Of a stretch of DNA of 64,000 bases, positions 40,451-48,795 are shown one piece after another; positions within the stretch are counted from its first letter, which is position 1; each line of letters begins with the position of its first letter. The notes beneath the pieces are model-generated. The model was not told the origin of the DNA. It did no database searches and was given only the letters and a program-made list of their open reading frames with translations. The position numbers and the translations under genes are program-made. Source of the stretch: Myxococcales bacterium (GTDB lineage Bacteria > Myxococcota_A > Polyangia > Polyangiales > Polyangiaceae); NCBI GenBank assembly GCA_016706225.1, contig JADJKB010000025.1:496001-560000 (forward strand), read 5' to 3'.

Positions 40451-41412
40451 GGCGTTGCCGTGCGCGCGCAGCGAAACCCCAGCGTCGGCGAGCGCGTCTC
40501 TGGGTCGGCGCTCGAGCGCGAAGCGCCTCGCAGCCACGAGCCCGCGCTCGAATAGTGGCCGCCCCGCACCACATATCCCCCGCTGCCTCCCCCGACCGGA
40601 GGCCCAGTTGGATTGAGCGCCGGGCCAGGCGGGTAGGAGCCGGCGTAGCGATCAGCGACCCACTCCGCAACGTTGCCAGCCAGGTCGAGGAATCCCTCTG
40701 GGGTGCGCCCGGACGGAAACGACCCGACCGGCGCGAGCTCGGCGAAGCCGTCGCGCGCGTCGGTGCTGTCGAGGCCGAGGCGTCCGTGATTCGCGGCGTG
40801 GCTGTTGTAGAGCTGTCCCCATGGGTAGAGCCGGCGGCGCGTGCCCCGCGCGGCACGCTCGAACTCCGCTTCCGTCGGCAGGCGTGCGCCACGGAACTTG
40901 CAGTAGGCCCGGGCATCCGGCTGTCTCACCAGTGACACCGGATTTCGTGGTCGATCGAAGCGTTTCCCACCCTGCGCGAACGGCACGGCGCGACAGCGCC
41001 TGAGCACGACGCAGCGCGTGTACTCCTGCACCGTGACCTCGGTTCGATCGAGCCAGAAGGACGAGAGGGTGACCCGGTGCTCCGGCAACTCGTCGGAGAA
41101 CATCTCTTCCCGGCAGCGCCCGCCGAGTGGTTCTCGCGCACACTCGGTCAGCGCATCGAGCACGTCGTCGGGCGTCGAGCCCATGTCGAAGATGCTCTTG
41201 GGCACACGCAACATCAGCGAGCGCGGCTGCCGCAACGTCACGACACCGCCGGTGAGGCCGCGCTCCGCTGGGGGGGCGGCGCCGAAAGGATCCGCGGCCG
41301 TTGCCAGGCGTGACTCGGCGCGGGCACGCGGCACCCCGAGCACGAGCAGTGCGAGCGCGGCCAGCCCGAGAAGAGCCGCGGGCAGACGCTGACACCCCGC
41401 CGATGCACTCAT
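40447..41412 (-). CDS. FGE-sulfatase-fold exported protein without the catalytic cysteine pair
   Basis: A 321-aa protein. A signal/anchor (LLGLAALALLVLGVPRARAE) precedes a formylglycine-generating-enzyme fold: RVTLSSFWLDRTEVTVQEY, LPTEAEFERAARG, EGFLDLAGNVAEWV, RGGHYSS and terminal GFRCA. In true FGE the copper-binding cysteines sit in a YCYRYRCAAR-type segment. Here the equivalent reads AGSWLRGASR, with no cysteine. It is therefore likely a substrate-binding or PvdO-like relative, not a sulfatase activator. The start was chosen for the signal peptide. Confidence 0.85.
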   Translation of the reverse strand: MSASAGCQRLPAALLGLAALALLVLGVPRARAESRLATAADPFGAAPPAERGLTGGVVTLRQPRSLMLRVPKSIFDMGSTPDDVLDALTECAREPLGGRCREEMFSDELPEHRVTLSSFWLDRTEVTVQEYTRCVVLRRCRAVPFAQGGKRFDRPRNPVSLVRQPDARAYCKFRGARLPTEAEFERAARGTRRRLYPWGQLYNSHAANHGRLGLDSTDARDGFAELAPVGSFPSGRTPEGFLDLAGNVAEWVADRYAGSYPPGPALNPTGPPVGGGSGGYVVRGGHYSSAGSWLRGASRSSADPETRSPTLGFRCARTATP

Positions 41413-41416
41413 TGTG

Positions 41417-42034
41417 TCAGCAGGAGCCGGCGCAGTTGTTCGCCAAACATCCGGCCATGGCGTTGTAAGCGCTGATGCCCGAGGAATACTGCGCACAGTA
41501 CTGCTGCGCGCAGGCGTTGAGGTTGGAGCCCGCGTTCGCGCAGTTCTTGCTCAGGCAGTTCAAGAACCCGACACAGGCACCGTTCGCGAGGCAGCCGTCG
41601 ATGGCCGAACAGCAGGCCGAGTGCGCGCAGGCGTCACAGGTGGGATTGCCCGTGCTGAGCTGCGTGCAGCTGCCGCCACCGCCGCCGCCGCCGCCTGGGG
41701 CTCCGCCACCAGCGGGCGCTCCACCGCCGGCGGGCGCTCCACCGCCGGCGGGCACTCCACCGCCGCCCGCGGGCGCGCCGCCGCTGCCGCCGGCGCCGGC
41801 ACCGCCCACACACTGAGCGAGGCAGCCTTCCGGCGTGCCGTTGTTGCACAAGCAGGTGTCGAAACATGCACCGCACTTGCCGCAGTCCGGCGCGGCCGAG
41901 CAGCCTTGGGGACCGACGTACCTTCCATCCCCGGTACTACCGCCGCCCGCGTCGCTGCTCGACGAACAGGCCGGTGCAGCGAGGGCGATGGAGGAGAGAA
42001 GAAAGAGCCACGAAAGGAGGCGTCGCGTGGGCAT
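41417..42034 (-). CDS. Cys-rich lipoprotein with Gly/Ala/Pro repeat linker
   Basis: A 205-aa protein starting MPTRRLLSWLFLLSSIALAA, lipobox APAC (Cys23). A Cys-rich N-terminal module (about 8 Cys) is joined by a linker of repeated Gly-Gly-Gly-Ala-Pro-Ala units, coded by 18-bp DNA repeats, to a second module with about 12 Cys (CSAIDGCLANGACVGFLNCL, CAQQYCAQY). The cysteines should form disulfides outside the cell. Such two-module lipoproteins are frequent in Polyangiales; the function is unknown. It ends 5 bp before the FGE-fold gene. Confidence 0.82.
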   Translation of the reverse strand: MPTRRLLSWLFLLSSIALAAPACSSSSDAGGGSTGDGRYVGPQGCSAAPDCGKCGACFDTCLCNNGTPEGCLAQCVGGAGAGGSGGAPAGGGGVPAGGGAPAGGGAPAGGGAPGGGGGGGGSCTQLSTGNPTCDACAHSACCSAIDGCLANGACVGFLNCLSKNCANAGSNLNACAQQYCAQYSSGISAYNAMAGCLANNCAGSC

Positions 42035-42089
42035 GGGCCGGAGAACCCTAGCTCGATTCGGGGCGTCTCGCCCTCCCGATCGCCGGGGC

Positions 42090-43292
42090 TCAGGGCGGAG
42101 GTCCGGCTTCCGCCGGGTCGGACGCGCGATCGTGGCTCTCTGCCCGCACGGGCGCGGCAGGTCGGCTGCGCTCGTGTGGGCGCGGGTTCTTCTCCGGCCT
42201 GGCGCTGAAGCTCGCTGCCGCGTCGGGGGTGGGCGCGGCGTCGAGCGCCGGCACGGCGTCCGAGACGGGTGTTTCGAGGGAGTGCGGCTCCCGCCCACTC
42301 TCCCGGGGCCAGAGCAGGAAGCCCGCGGCCATCAACGAGGCTCCGAGCACGACCCCGAGCGCGAGCACCGTCAGCTCGCGTTGGCTCTGGCGAGCTTCGT
42401 ACGCTCGCTCGGTGCGTTGGTCCGGCAGTGTCGGCATCTGCGTGCGCGGCCTGAGCTCGAGTGCCTCGGCGAGCCGGTTGCCGAGCTCCTCCGCCGAGCC
42501 GTAGCGACGTTTGGGATCCTTCGCGAGCCCGCGGGCGAGAACGACGTCGACATGGGGATCGACGCCGGCTTGCGCGGCGATCGGCGGGGGTTCGGTCGTG
42601 TTGATGTTCTTGGCGACACTCACGGCGTCATCGCCAGGAAATGCGCGTCGCCCCGACAGCGCCTCGTACAGCGTGGCGGCCAAGGAAAACTGATCCGAGG
42701 CGGGCGAGAACTCTCCGCTCGTGATCGACTCGGGCGCGCTGTAGGCCGGTGTGCCGAGCACGCCCCCGTCGAGGCTCAGCGTCGAGCCGGGCACGCGGGC
42801 GATGCCGAAGTCCGCGATCTTGGCGCCCGTCGCCGCCAGGATGACGTTCGCCGGTTTGATGTCCCGGTGCAGAACGGAGGCTTGGTGCGCTGCCGCGAGC
42901 GCAGCGCCGAGCTCGCGAGCGAGCTGTGCAGTCCGGGTCGGGCCAACCGGGCCGGCGGCGATTTGGTCCTCCAGCGTGGGTCCCTCGACCAGCTCGAACA
43001 CCAAGAACAGACCGAGCTCCGGCTCTTCACCAATGTCGTACAGGGCGACGATGTTGGGATGTGCGAGGCGGGCGCTGGCGCGGGCTTCTTGCCGCATGCG
43101 GTCGTAGAGCGCCGACAGCTCGCCGCGCGTGAGCTTGAGGTCCTGGCGCAAGAGCTTGACCGCGACGTCGCGGTCGAGGTTCGGGTCTCGCGCCAGGAAC
43201 ACGCGTCCCATCGCGCCGTGTCCCAGCGAGCCGAGCACACGGTAGCGCCCGACCAGCTCGGGAATGACAGAGGCGGGGTCGTCGGGGTTCAC
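42090..43292 (-). CDS. Membrane Ser/Thr protein kinase
   Basis: A 400-aa Hanks-type kinase. The glycine loop GHGAMGRV is at 24-31, Lys46 binds ATP, HRDIKPAN is at 142-149 (Asp144) and DFG at 161-163, and GTPAYSAPE is the activation-segment end, so activity is expected. One membrane helix at about 308-328 is followed by an extracytoplasmic Pro/Ala/Glu tail, which could sense signals. GTG start. Together with the zinc-ribbon kinase, PP2C and FHA genes it makes a phosphosignalling-rich region. Confidence 0.95.
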   Translation of the reverse strand: MNPDDPASVIPELVGRYRVLGSLGHGAMGRVFLARDPNLDRDVAVKLLRQDLKLTRGELSALYDRMRQEARASARLAHPNIVALYDIGEEPELGLFLVFELVEGPTLEDQIAAGPVGPTRTAQLARELGAALAAAHQASVLHRDIKPANVILAATGAKIADFGIARVPGSTLSLDGGVLGTPAYSAPESITSGEFSPASDQFSLAATLYEALSGRRAFPGDDAVSVAKNINTTEPPPIAAQAGVDPHVDVVLARGLAKDPKRRYGSAEELGNRLAEALELRPRTQMPTLPDQRTERAYEARQSQRELTVLALGVVLGASLMAAGFLLWPRESGREPHSLETPVSDAVPALDAAPTPDAAASFSARPEKNPRPHERSRPAAPVRAESHDRASDPAEAGPPP

Positions 43293-43309
43293 GGCGATTG
43301 GCCGTGATA

Positions 43310-43795
43310 CTACTCCGCGCGCGGGTCCCGCGAACTCTCGTCGTTGCCAGCGCCGCCTTCGACTCCGCCGTCAGCGCCCGGCTGCGCGGGTTTGTCTTCG
43401 GGTTTCTTCTTGCGCGGCGGCTCGCCGTACTCCGTGCGGAGCTTCTTCAAGAGCCCGTCCCGGAGTGTGGCCTCGTGGTAGGTCGGCATCTGCGGCAGCT
43501 GGATCACGATCTTGACCCGCTCTTTGCTCTCGATGACCTCGATCGAGCCGTTGGTCGGGTTGTTCTTGCGCCCGGGCGGCTCGTAACGGAAGAGCAGGTA
43601 GCCGACGTCCGGATCCTTCTCCACGATCTCGTAGCCGAGATCGACCCTCACGTAGCGGAGCGCGGCGTTGTAGGTCTGTGCCTTGCTGTAGTCGGAGTCA
43701 CCCTCGACCCGAGCCGAGGCCCCGCGGCTCGAGAACACCGCGCTGCCGACCAGCAATACCCCGGCAGCGAGCCACAGCCCGCGCGACCTCTTCAT
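43310..43795 (-). CDS. Small exported protein of unknown function
   Basis: A 161-aa protein. The signal sequence MKRSRGLWLAAGVLLVGSAV is followed by a globular part of alternating strands (YVRVDLGYEIVEKDPDVGYL, KNNPTNGSIEVIES) and a charged C-terminal tail (PPRKKKPEDKPAQPG). The start is the ATG that yields the signal. It lies 17 bp before the kinase gene's start codon in the same direction, so the two may share a transcript. No family recognised. Confidence 0.72.
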   Translation of the reverse strand: MKRSRGLWLAAGVLLVGSAVFSSRGASARVEGDSDYSKAQTYNAALRYVRVDLGYEIVEKDPDVGYLLFRYEPPGRKNNPTNGSIEVIESKERVKIVIQLPQMPTYHEATLRDGLLKKLRTEYGEPPRKKKPEDKPAQPGADGGVEGGAGNDESSRDPRAE

Positions 43796-43878
43796 GGTCC
43801 ACTTCGGTAACGCCGTCCGCGCGGCTCGGCCAAGTTCTGGGCGGGGGTGCCTGGGCAAAGTCCGGAGGTATCCGCAGA

Positions 43879-44967
43879 TCACCCGGCGAGGTCGTCGCCC
43901 AGCTCTTCGGCGCGCGAGTCCAGCGCCTCACCGACGCTGGTCCGTTCCCAGTACAGACCGAGCGCGGCCCCCGATGCCGTGATGGCCAGCTGGGACAGGT
44001 AGATGAGGAGCACGAACGCCGCGCCGGGACCGACCACCAGCTCCGGCGGAAAGAACATCGCGAGGCCCGCGTAGATGGAGATCTGGAACGCGCCGAAGAA
44101 GCCGGGCGCGTTGGGCAAGAGAATTCCCAACGCCAGCACACCCATGCTCACGCAGGCCTCGACATAGGTGATCTGATCGAATCCGGCGCCCCAGCACAGG
44201 AGCCAGGAAGCCGCCGCGTTGAGCAGCCAGTAGCACACCGTCACCAGCAAGAACGGCACGGTGTACCGCCACTGCGGTAGGAACGAGAGCCCGCTCGCGA
44301 CCTTCTCCACGCGCTCCGCGAGCCACGCCGCCAGGCGCTTCGAGACGATGCCGACGACGCGCTCCGTGACCGAGCGGGCGAAGTCGCGGCGCCAGTAGAA
44401 GATGCCCATCACGCTGAACGCGACCGCGAACAGGGCCAGCGCGCTGTAGGCCGCCCGGGGTACGACCGACGCCGGGATGGGCAGCGCGCCGATCGAGGTT
44501 GGCAAGGGATCGAGAGGCGTCGACAGGAGCAGCGCGACCAGCAGCATCACGCTCATGCACAGGCCGTCGATCACCCGCTCTGCGGCCACCGTTCCCGTGG
44601 CAGCCCAGCCGGACAAGTGGCCTTTTTTGCGGATCAACACCGGGCGAACCACCTCCCCAGTGCGAAACGGCAAGAGCAATATCGCGGCGAAGCCGATGAA
44701 CGCCACCGCCACGATGCGGCGCAGTGGCACGGGATGGATCGGCGCCAGCAGCCAGTGCCAACGCATGGCGCGGATCACGTGAACCGTCGACCACATGCCG
44801 ATGTAGACCGGCAGTGTCCACCAGCGCATCTTGGAGAACGCGCTCGCGCCCGGCAGGATCGGCAGGGCGCCCTTGTGCAGCAGCCACACGAAGCCGGCGG
44901 CGATCAGCAGTGAGCCGAACAGCTTGAGCCCGTGGCGCCGCAGCCAGCTGGTCCGTCCGTCGCTCAT
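43879..44967 (-). CDS. Lysylphosphatidylglycerol-synthase-like (UPF0104/YbhN) membrane protein
   Basis: A 362-aa polytopic protein with about eight helices. The family signature LPFRTGEVVRPVLIRK is visible, together with GTVAAERVIDGLCM and APGFFGAFQI. These proteins correspond to the flippase half of MprF; no catalytic aminoacyl-transferase half is fused. The cytoplasmic ends are basic/acidic. Its ATG overlaps the CpsB-like phosphatase gene stop (ATGA), so both serve one process, possibly envelope polymer or lipid handling. Confidence 0.88.
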   Translation of the reverse strand: MSDGRTSWLRRHGLKLFGSLLIAAGFVWLLHKGALPILPGASAFSKMRWWTLPVYIGMWSTVHVIRAMRWHWLLAPIHPVPLRRIVAVAFIGFAAILLLPFRTGEVVRPVLIRKKGHLSGWAATGTVAAERVIDGLCMSVMLLVALLLSTPLDPLPTSIGALPIPASVVPRAAYSALALFAVAFSVMGIFYWRRDFARSVTERVVGIVSKRLAAWLAERVEKVASGLSFLPQWRYTVPFLLVTVCYWLLNAAASWLLCWGAGFDQITYVEACVSMGVLALGILLPNAPGFFGAFQISIYAGLAMFFPPELVVGPGAAFVLLIYLSQLAITASGAALGLYWERTSVGEALDSRAEELGDDLAG

Positions 44968-45686
44968 TCCGGGATCCGGCCGCTCAGTAGCGCAAGCGGA
45001 CCTTCGCGGAACAGGAAATCGACCTCTTCTGGGCCGTACGCCCCCTCGATGCGTTCGATGCCGGCGGCGACCTCGGCGACGTCGGCGACCCGGTGGGCGT
45101 CGCTGCAGGCCGCATGATAGAGCCCGCGCTCCAGCAGCGCTTCGGCCGCTTTTTTGGGCTTTCGGCCGTATTTTCCCACGAGGGCTGCGGTGTCGAGCAG
45201 CGCGGCTGCACCGGCGTCCACCAGACGTTCGAGCACATCGGGGTCGCGCCAGATCCGTTGATAGCGCTCCGGGTGCGCAATCACCGGAATCAGTTGTTTC
45301 TTGAGTCGGAGGTCGGCGAACCGGCGGTCGATGCTGTACGGGAAATCACTCTCGTAGAACTCGAGCAAGACTGCGTGCCCGCCCGGGTAGGGCAGTCCCT
45401 CGTCGTTCATCAGCCGGCCGAACACCACGTCGTCGAAGTAGTGCTCGCTCGAGACGTCGACGACCGGAAGATCGGCGGTCAGGTGCGGCTGCATCCGGGC
45501 GTAGGCGCTGAGCAACGCTTCGCGGGAGTTGTCGAACAGCCCCGGTCGCATGTGCGGCGTCGCCACGACGCGTGAAAAGCCGATCTGCCCCAGGGCGCGC
45601 AGCATGGCCACCCCGTCTTCGGGGGTCTTGGCGCCGTCGTCGATGCCAGCGACCCAGTGACAGTGCAGATCCACGAAGCCACGCAT
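44964..45686 (-). CDS. CpsB/CapC-type manganese tyrosine phosphatase (PHP fold)
   Basis: A 240-aa PHP-superfamily phosphatase of normal size. The metal ligands are clear: DLHCH (His8, His10), PHMRPG, EHYFDD, IAHPERY and CSDAHR, as in CpsB/YwqE, which dephosphorylate tyrosine kinases of capsule/exopolysaccharide export. The start is the ATG of MRGFVDLHC; the longer reading is shadow. No cognate BY-kinase is in the window. Confidence 0.92.
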   Translation of the reverse strand: MRGFVDLHCHWVAGIDDGAKTPEDGVAMLRALGQIGFSRVVATPHMRPGLFDNSREALLSAYARMQPHLTADLPVVDVSSEHYFDDVVFGRLMNDEGLPYPGGHAVLLEFYESDFPYSIDRRFADLRLKKQLIPVIAHPERYQRIWRDPDVLERLVDAGAAALLDTAALVGKYGRKPKKAAEALLERGLYHAACSDAHRVADVAEVAAGIERIEGAYGPEEVDFLFREGPLALLSGRIPE

Positions 45687-45732
45687 GCTCGGCCGCAGCC
45701 TAGCCTCGAGTGGCTCGGTTCGCGAATGGTGC

Positions 45733-46140
45733 TCAGCGACGGTTGCGGCTGCCGAGGATCCGGGCGCAGCCCGCCGCGGCGCGCCGCAGGGCGTCGGCTT
45801 CTCCGCCTTCGCCACACAGGAGCACTTCGATGCCGTCGATGGTGAGCCGGCGCACTTCCATCTTGCGCGCCACCACGTCGAGGCGGGTGGGAACCGTGTC
45901 ATTGGCGACGTTTCGCGCCACCAGCGGGGCGTATGCCGCCAGCTCCTCACATTCGGAGAACACGCCGGCGCCGGCGACCAGCACCCCTTGGGGATCCGCC
46001 AGGAGCAGCGTCCGGAAGGCGCCGTCCCGCCGCACGCCGTCCAGGAGCTGGCTCAGCGCAGAGAGGGTGTCGCGGGGTGCGAGCTTGCGACGCTCCGTTC
46101 GATCGAGGCTGGTCGGGGAGCTGTCGGATTGGCCAAGCAT
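45733..46140 (-). CDS. Small protein, possible roadblock/LC7 domain
   Basis: A 135-aa cytoplasmic protein. The central segment ALSQLLDGVRRDGAFRTLLL followed by DPQGVLVAGAG and the final HxH-free helices resemble the roadblock/LC7 (MglB-like) fold, with one Cys-bearing helix (FSECEELAAYAPLVARNVA). This is a tentative fold guess. It is divergent from the ArsA/GET3-type gene with about 120 bp between. In myxobacteria MglB-type proteins regulate small GTPases; no GTPase partner of that kind lies nearby. Confidence 0.55.
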   Translation of the reverse strand: MLGQSDSSPTSLDRTERRKLAPRDTLSALSQLLDGVRRDGAFRTLLLADPQGVLVAGAGVFSECEELAAYAPLVARNVANDTVPTRLDVVARKMEVRRLTIDGIEVLLCGEGGEADALRRAAAGCARILGSRNRR

Positions 46141-46261
46141 TTTCCCTTGCTGGGTGCCAGAGCGGGAGGGTGGGGGCCAAGTTTTGGGCCGCGCCCCGAT
46201 CGGCACGGAAAAATCGACCCATTCAGCCGGGAGGGTGGTAGTTCACGCTCCCGATCGGAAC

Positions 46262-47416
46262 ATGACCGCCCCGTCGCTCGCGCCCCTCATCGATCAACAC
46301 CGGGTCGTCTTGTGTGTGGGCAGCGGTGGAGTCGGCAAGACCACCGTCACCGCCGCACTCGGGCTCGCGGCGGCGGAGCGAGGCAAACGCGTGCTGTGTT
46401 TGACGATCGACCCGGCCCAGCGTCTCGCCAACAGTCTGGGGCTGTCCCGCATGACGGGGGACGAGCAGGTCGTGGCTCCCGAGCTATTTACGCGGGTGGG
46501 CTTGACCGTGCCAGGCCGCCTCAGCGTCATGATGCTGGACACCAAGCGAACCTTCGACGAGCTCGTCACGCGGCACGCCTCGAGTCCCGAGGCGCGCGAC
46601 CGGATCTTGACGAATCGGCTGTACCAGTACGTGTCGACCAACTTGGCCGGTACCCAGGAGTACATGGCGATGGAGAAGCTTCTCTCGGTCAAGCGGGACG
46701 GCGGCTACGACCTGATCGTGCTCGACACGCCGCCGACCAGCAACGCGCTGGACTTCCTCGATGCGCCCGAGCGACTGATCAGCGCGCTGGACAGCGCGGC
46801 GATCCGCTGGATGATGCAGGCGTTCGAGCAGTCGGGGCGCTTCAGCATGAACCTGGTCGCCAAGAGTGTAGCGGTGGTGTTGCGCGGGATCGCCAAGCTC
46901 ACAGGCGGCGGATTCCTCGAGCAGATGGCCGCCTTCATCACCGACCTCAACGACCTGTTTGGCGGTTTTCGCCAGCGCGCATCCGAGGTCGCGGCTGCGT
47001 TTCGCGGCCCGGAGTTCGCCTACGTGCTCGTGACCACACCGGCACCCGCTGCGGTGCGGGAGGCGCTGTTCTTCTCCGACCGCCTGGTGGAGCAGGGCAT
47101 GCGTCGCGACGCATTGGTGGTGAACCGGGTGCACCGCAAGCCCCGGGCCCACCCCACGCTCGAGCAAATCAAGGGTTCGCTGGGCAAACATCGGATCGAG
47201 CTCGAGGCCGACGGCGCCGAACGGCTCGCTCGTGCGCTCGAAGAAGAAGTGGAGCTCGCCGAGACCGACGCGGTGGAGCTCACCAATCTGGATCGAGTGC
47301 TGGGGCAGGACGCGCAGGGAGCCAAGCCCACGCGTGTCGACATCCCGGCGCTACCGAGCGACGTTCACGATCTCGGCACCCTGAACGGTGTCGCGCAGCT
47401 TTTGTGCCCCGGCTGA
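46262..47416 (+). CDS. ArsA/GET3-family ATPase
   Basis: A 384-aa cytoplasmic P-loop ATPase. The deviant Walker A GSGGVGKTT is at 20-28, LTIDPAQRLANSLGL follows, and DTPPTSNALDFLDAP is the switch II segment, so dimer-dependent ATP hydrolysis is expected. The family includes arsenite pumps and tail-anchored-protein chaperones; the arsenite-binding cysteines are absent, so a GET3-like or bacterial chaperone role fits better. The tail-anchored Ser/Thr kinase and PP2C phosphatase in this window are conceivable clients. Start ATG (MTAPSLAPLI). Confidence 0.9.
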   Translation: MTAPSLAPLIDQHRVVLCVGSGGVGKTTVTAALGLAAAERGKRVLCLTIDPAQRLANSLGLSRMTGDEQVVAPELFTRVGLTVPGRLSVMMLDTKRTFDELVTRHASSPEARDRILTNRLYQYVSTNLAGTQEYMAMEKLLSVKRDGGYDLIVLDTPPTSNALDFLDAPERLISALDSAAIRWMMQAFEQSGRFSMNLVAKSVAVVLRGIAKLTGGGFLEQMAAFITDLNDLFGGFRQRASEVAAAFRGPEFAYVLVTTPAPAAVREALFFSDRLVEQGMRRDALVVNRVHRKPRAHPTLEQIKGSLGKHRIELEADGAERLARALEEEVELAETDAVELTNLDRVLGQDAQGAKPTRVDIPALPSDVHDLGTLNGVAQLLCPG

Positions 47417-47457
47417 GCGGGCAGGGCGGCGCAGGGCGGCGCAGTCCCGGTCGGGCG

Positions 47458-48795
47458 CTACGCGCTCTCAGTTCGCCCGCGCTTGCCCTTGCCGCGGAAC
47501 TTCAGCTCGATCGGCACACACTGGAAGCCGAAGGTCTTGCGGATCTGGTTCACCACGTAGCGTTTGTAGCTCTCCTTGATGTGATCCGGAGCGCTCGAGA
47601 TGGCGATGAACACGGGCGGCGCCGTGTGTACCTGAGTGATGTAGTAGATCCGAGGGGCTCTACCACCCTGCGTCGGCGGAGCCCGGCGCTCGAGCACCTG
47701 CTCGAAGAACCGGTTCAGCTCGGCCGTGCCGACCCGCCGCCCGAACTCGTCGGCGGCTCGGCGCACGGTGCTCATCAGTTCGGAGACCCCCCAGCCGTTC
47801 TTGGCGGACACCTGGATCACCGGGGCCCAGGGCGCAAACCGCAGCGCCTCTTTGATCTGCTGTTCGGTTTGTTTGCGCCCTGCCTTGTCCAGAAGGTCGG
47901 TCTTGTTCAGCCCGATCACGACCGCGCGCCCGCGCTCGGCGCACAGGCCCATCAGTCGCGCGTCCTGATCGGTCACACCCTCGTTGGCTTCACACAGCAA
48001 GATCACCACTTCGGCCCGCTCCATGGTGCGCAGTGCTCGGAGCACGCTCGCCGTCTCGACTCCGGTGTCGACCCGGGATTTCCGCCGGATCCCCGCGGTG
48101 TCGATCACGATGAAAGCATGGCCGTCGACCACCACCCGCGTATCCGTCGGATCACGCGTCGTGCCGGGCTTTGCATCGACCAGCGCACGCTCGGTCTGGG
48201 CGAGGCGGTTGACCAAGGACGACTTGCCGGCGTTCGGGCGGCCGATCACCGCCACGCGGATCGCCGGATCCTGGGCGGGCTCCGGCTCACTCGGCTCGTG
48301 CGGCGGCATCGCCGCGGCGAGCGCAGTGAGCAGCTCCGCAGTGCCGCGCCCGTGCAGCGCGGAGACCGGGAGCAGCTCCGGCAGCCCCATTTCGTACAGC
48401 TCGTTGGCCGCCAGCGCGCGCTGTTTGTCGTCGGCCTTGTTGGCCACGTAGAGCACGGGCTTGGCGCTCTTTCGCAGCAGCTTGATGGCTTCGCGGTCGG
48501 CCAGCGTCGGTGACATGGAGCCGTCGAGCACACACACGATGACGTCGGCTTCCGCGAGGGCGGCTCGGACCTGACGCGCGATGCCCTTCCGCATCGGATC
48601 GTCATCGGTCGGGTCGAAGCCTCCCGTGTCGACCAGCACCAGCTCGCGCCCCGCCAGGTGAACGTCGGCGTAATTGCGGTCGCGGGTCACCCCCGGTGTG
48701 TCGTGCACGATCGCCAGACGCTTGCCGGCCAGGCGATTGAAGAGGGTGCTCTTGCCGACGTTGGGTCGGCCCACGATCGCGACGATCGGCCTCAC
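47458..48795 (-). CDS. der: Ribosome-assembly GTPase Der (EngA)
   Basis: A 445-aa protein with two consecutive GTPase domains and a C-terminal KH-like domain. G1 motifs are GRPNVGKS (9-16) and GRPNAGKSS in the second domain, and DTGG/DTAG-type G3 motifs and NKAD/NKTD G4 motifs occur in both. The C-terminus is typical (QIRKTFGFQCVPIELKFRGK). It acts in 50S ribosome maturation. The GTG start overlaps the era stop (GTGA). Confidence 0.97.
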   Translation of the reverse strand: MRPIVAIVGRPNVGKSTLFNRLAGKRLAIVHDTPGVTRDRNYADVHLAGRELVLVDTGGFDPTDDDPMRKGIARQVRAALAEADVIVCVLDGSMSPTLADREAIKLLRKSAKPVLYVANKADDKQRALAANELYEMGLPELLPVSALHGRGTAELLTALAAAMPPHEPSEPEPAQDPAIRVAVIGRPNAGKSSLVNRLAQTERALVDAKPGTTRDPTDTRVVVDGHAFIVIDTAGIRRKSRVDTGVETASVLRALRTMERAEVVILLCEANEGVTDQDARLMGLCAERGRAVVIGLNKTDLLDKAGRKQTEQQIKEALRFAPWAPVIQVSAKNGWGVSELMSTVRRAADEFGRRVGTAELNRFFEQVLERRAPPTQGGRAPRIYYITQVHTAPPVFIAISSAPDHIKESYKRYVVNQIRKTFGFQCVPIELKFRGKGKRGRTESA

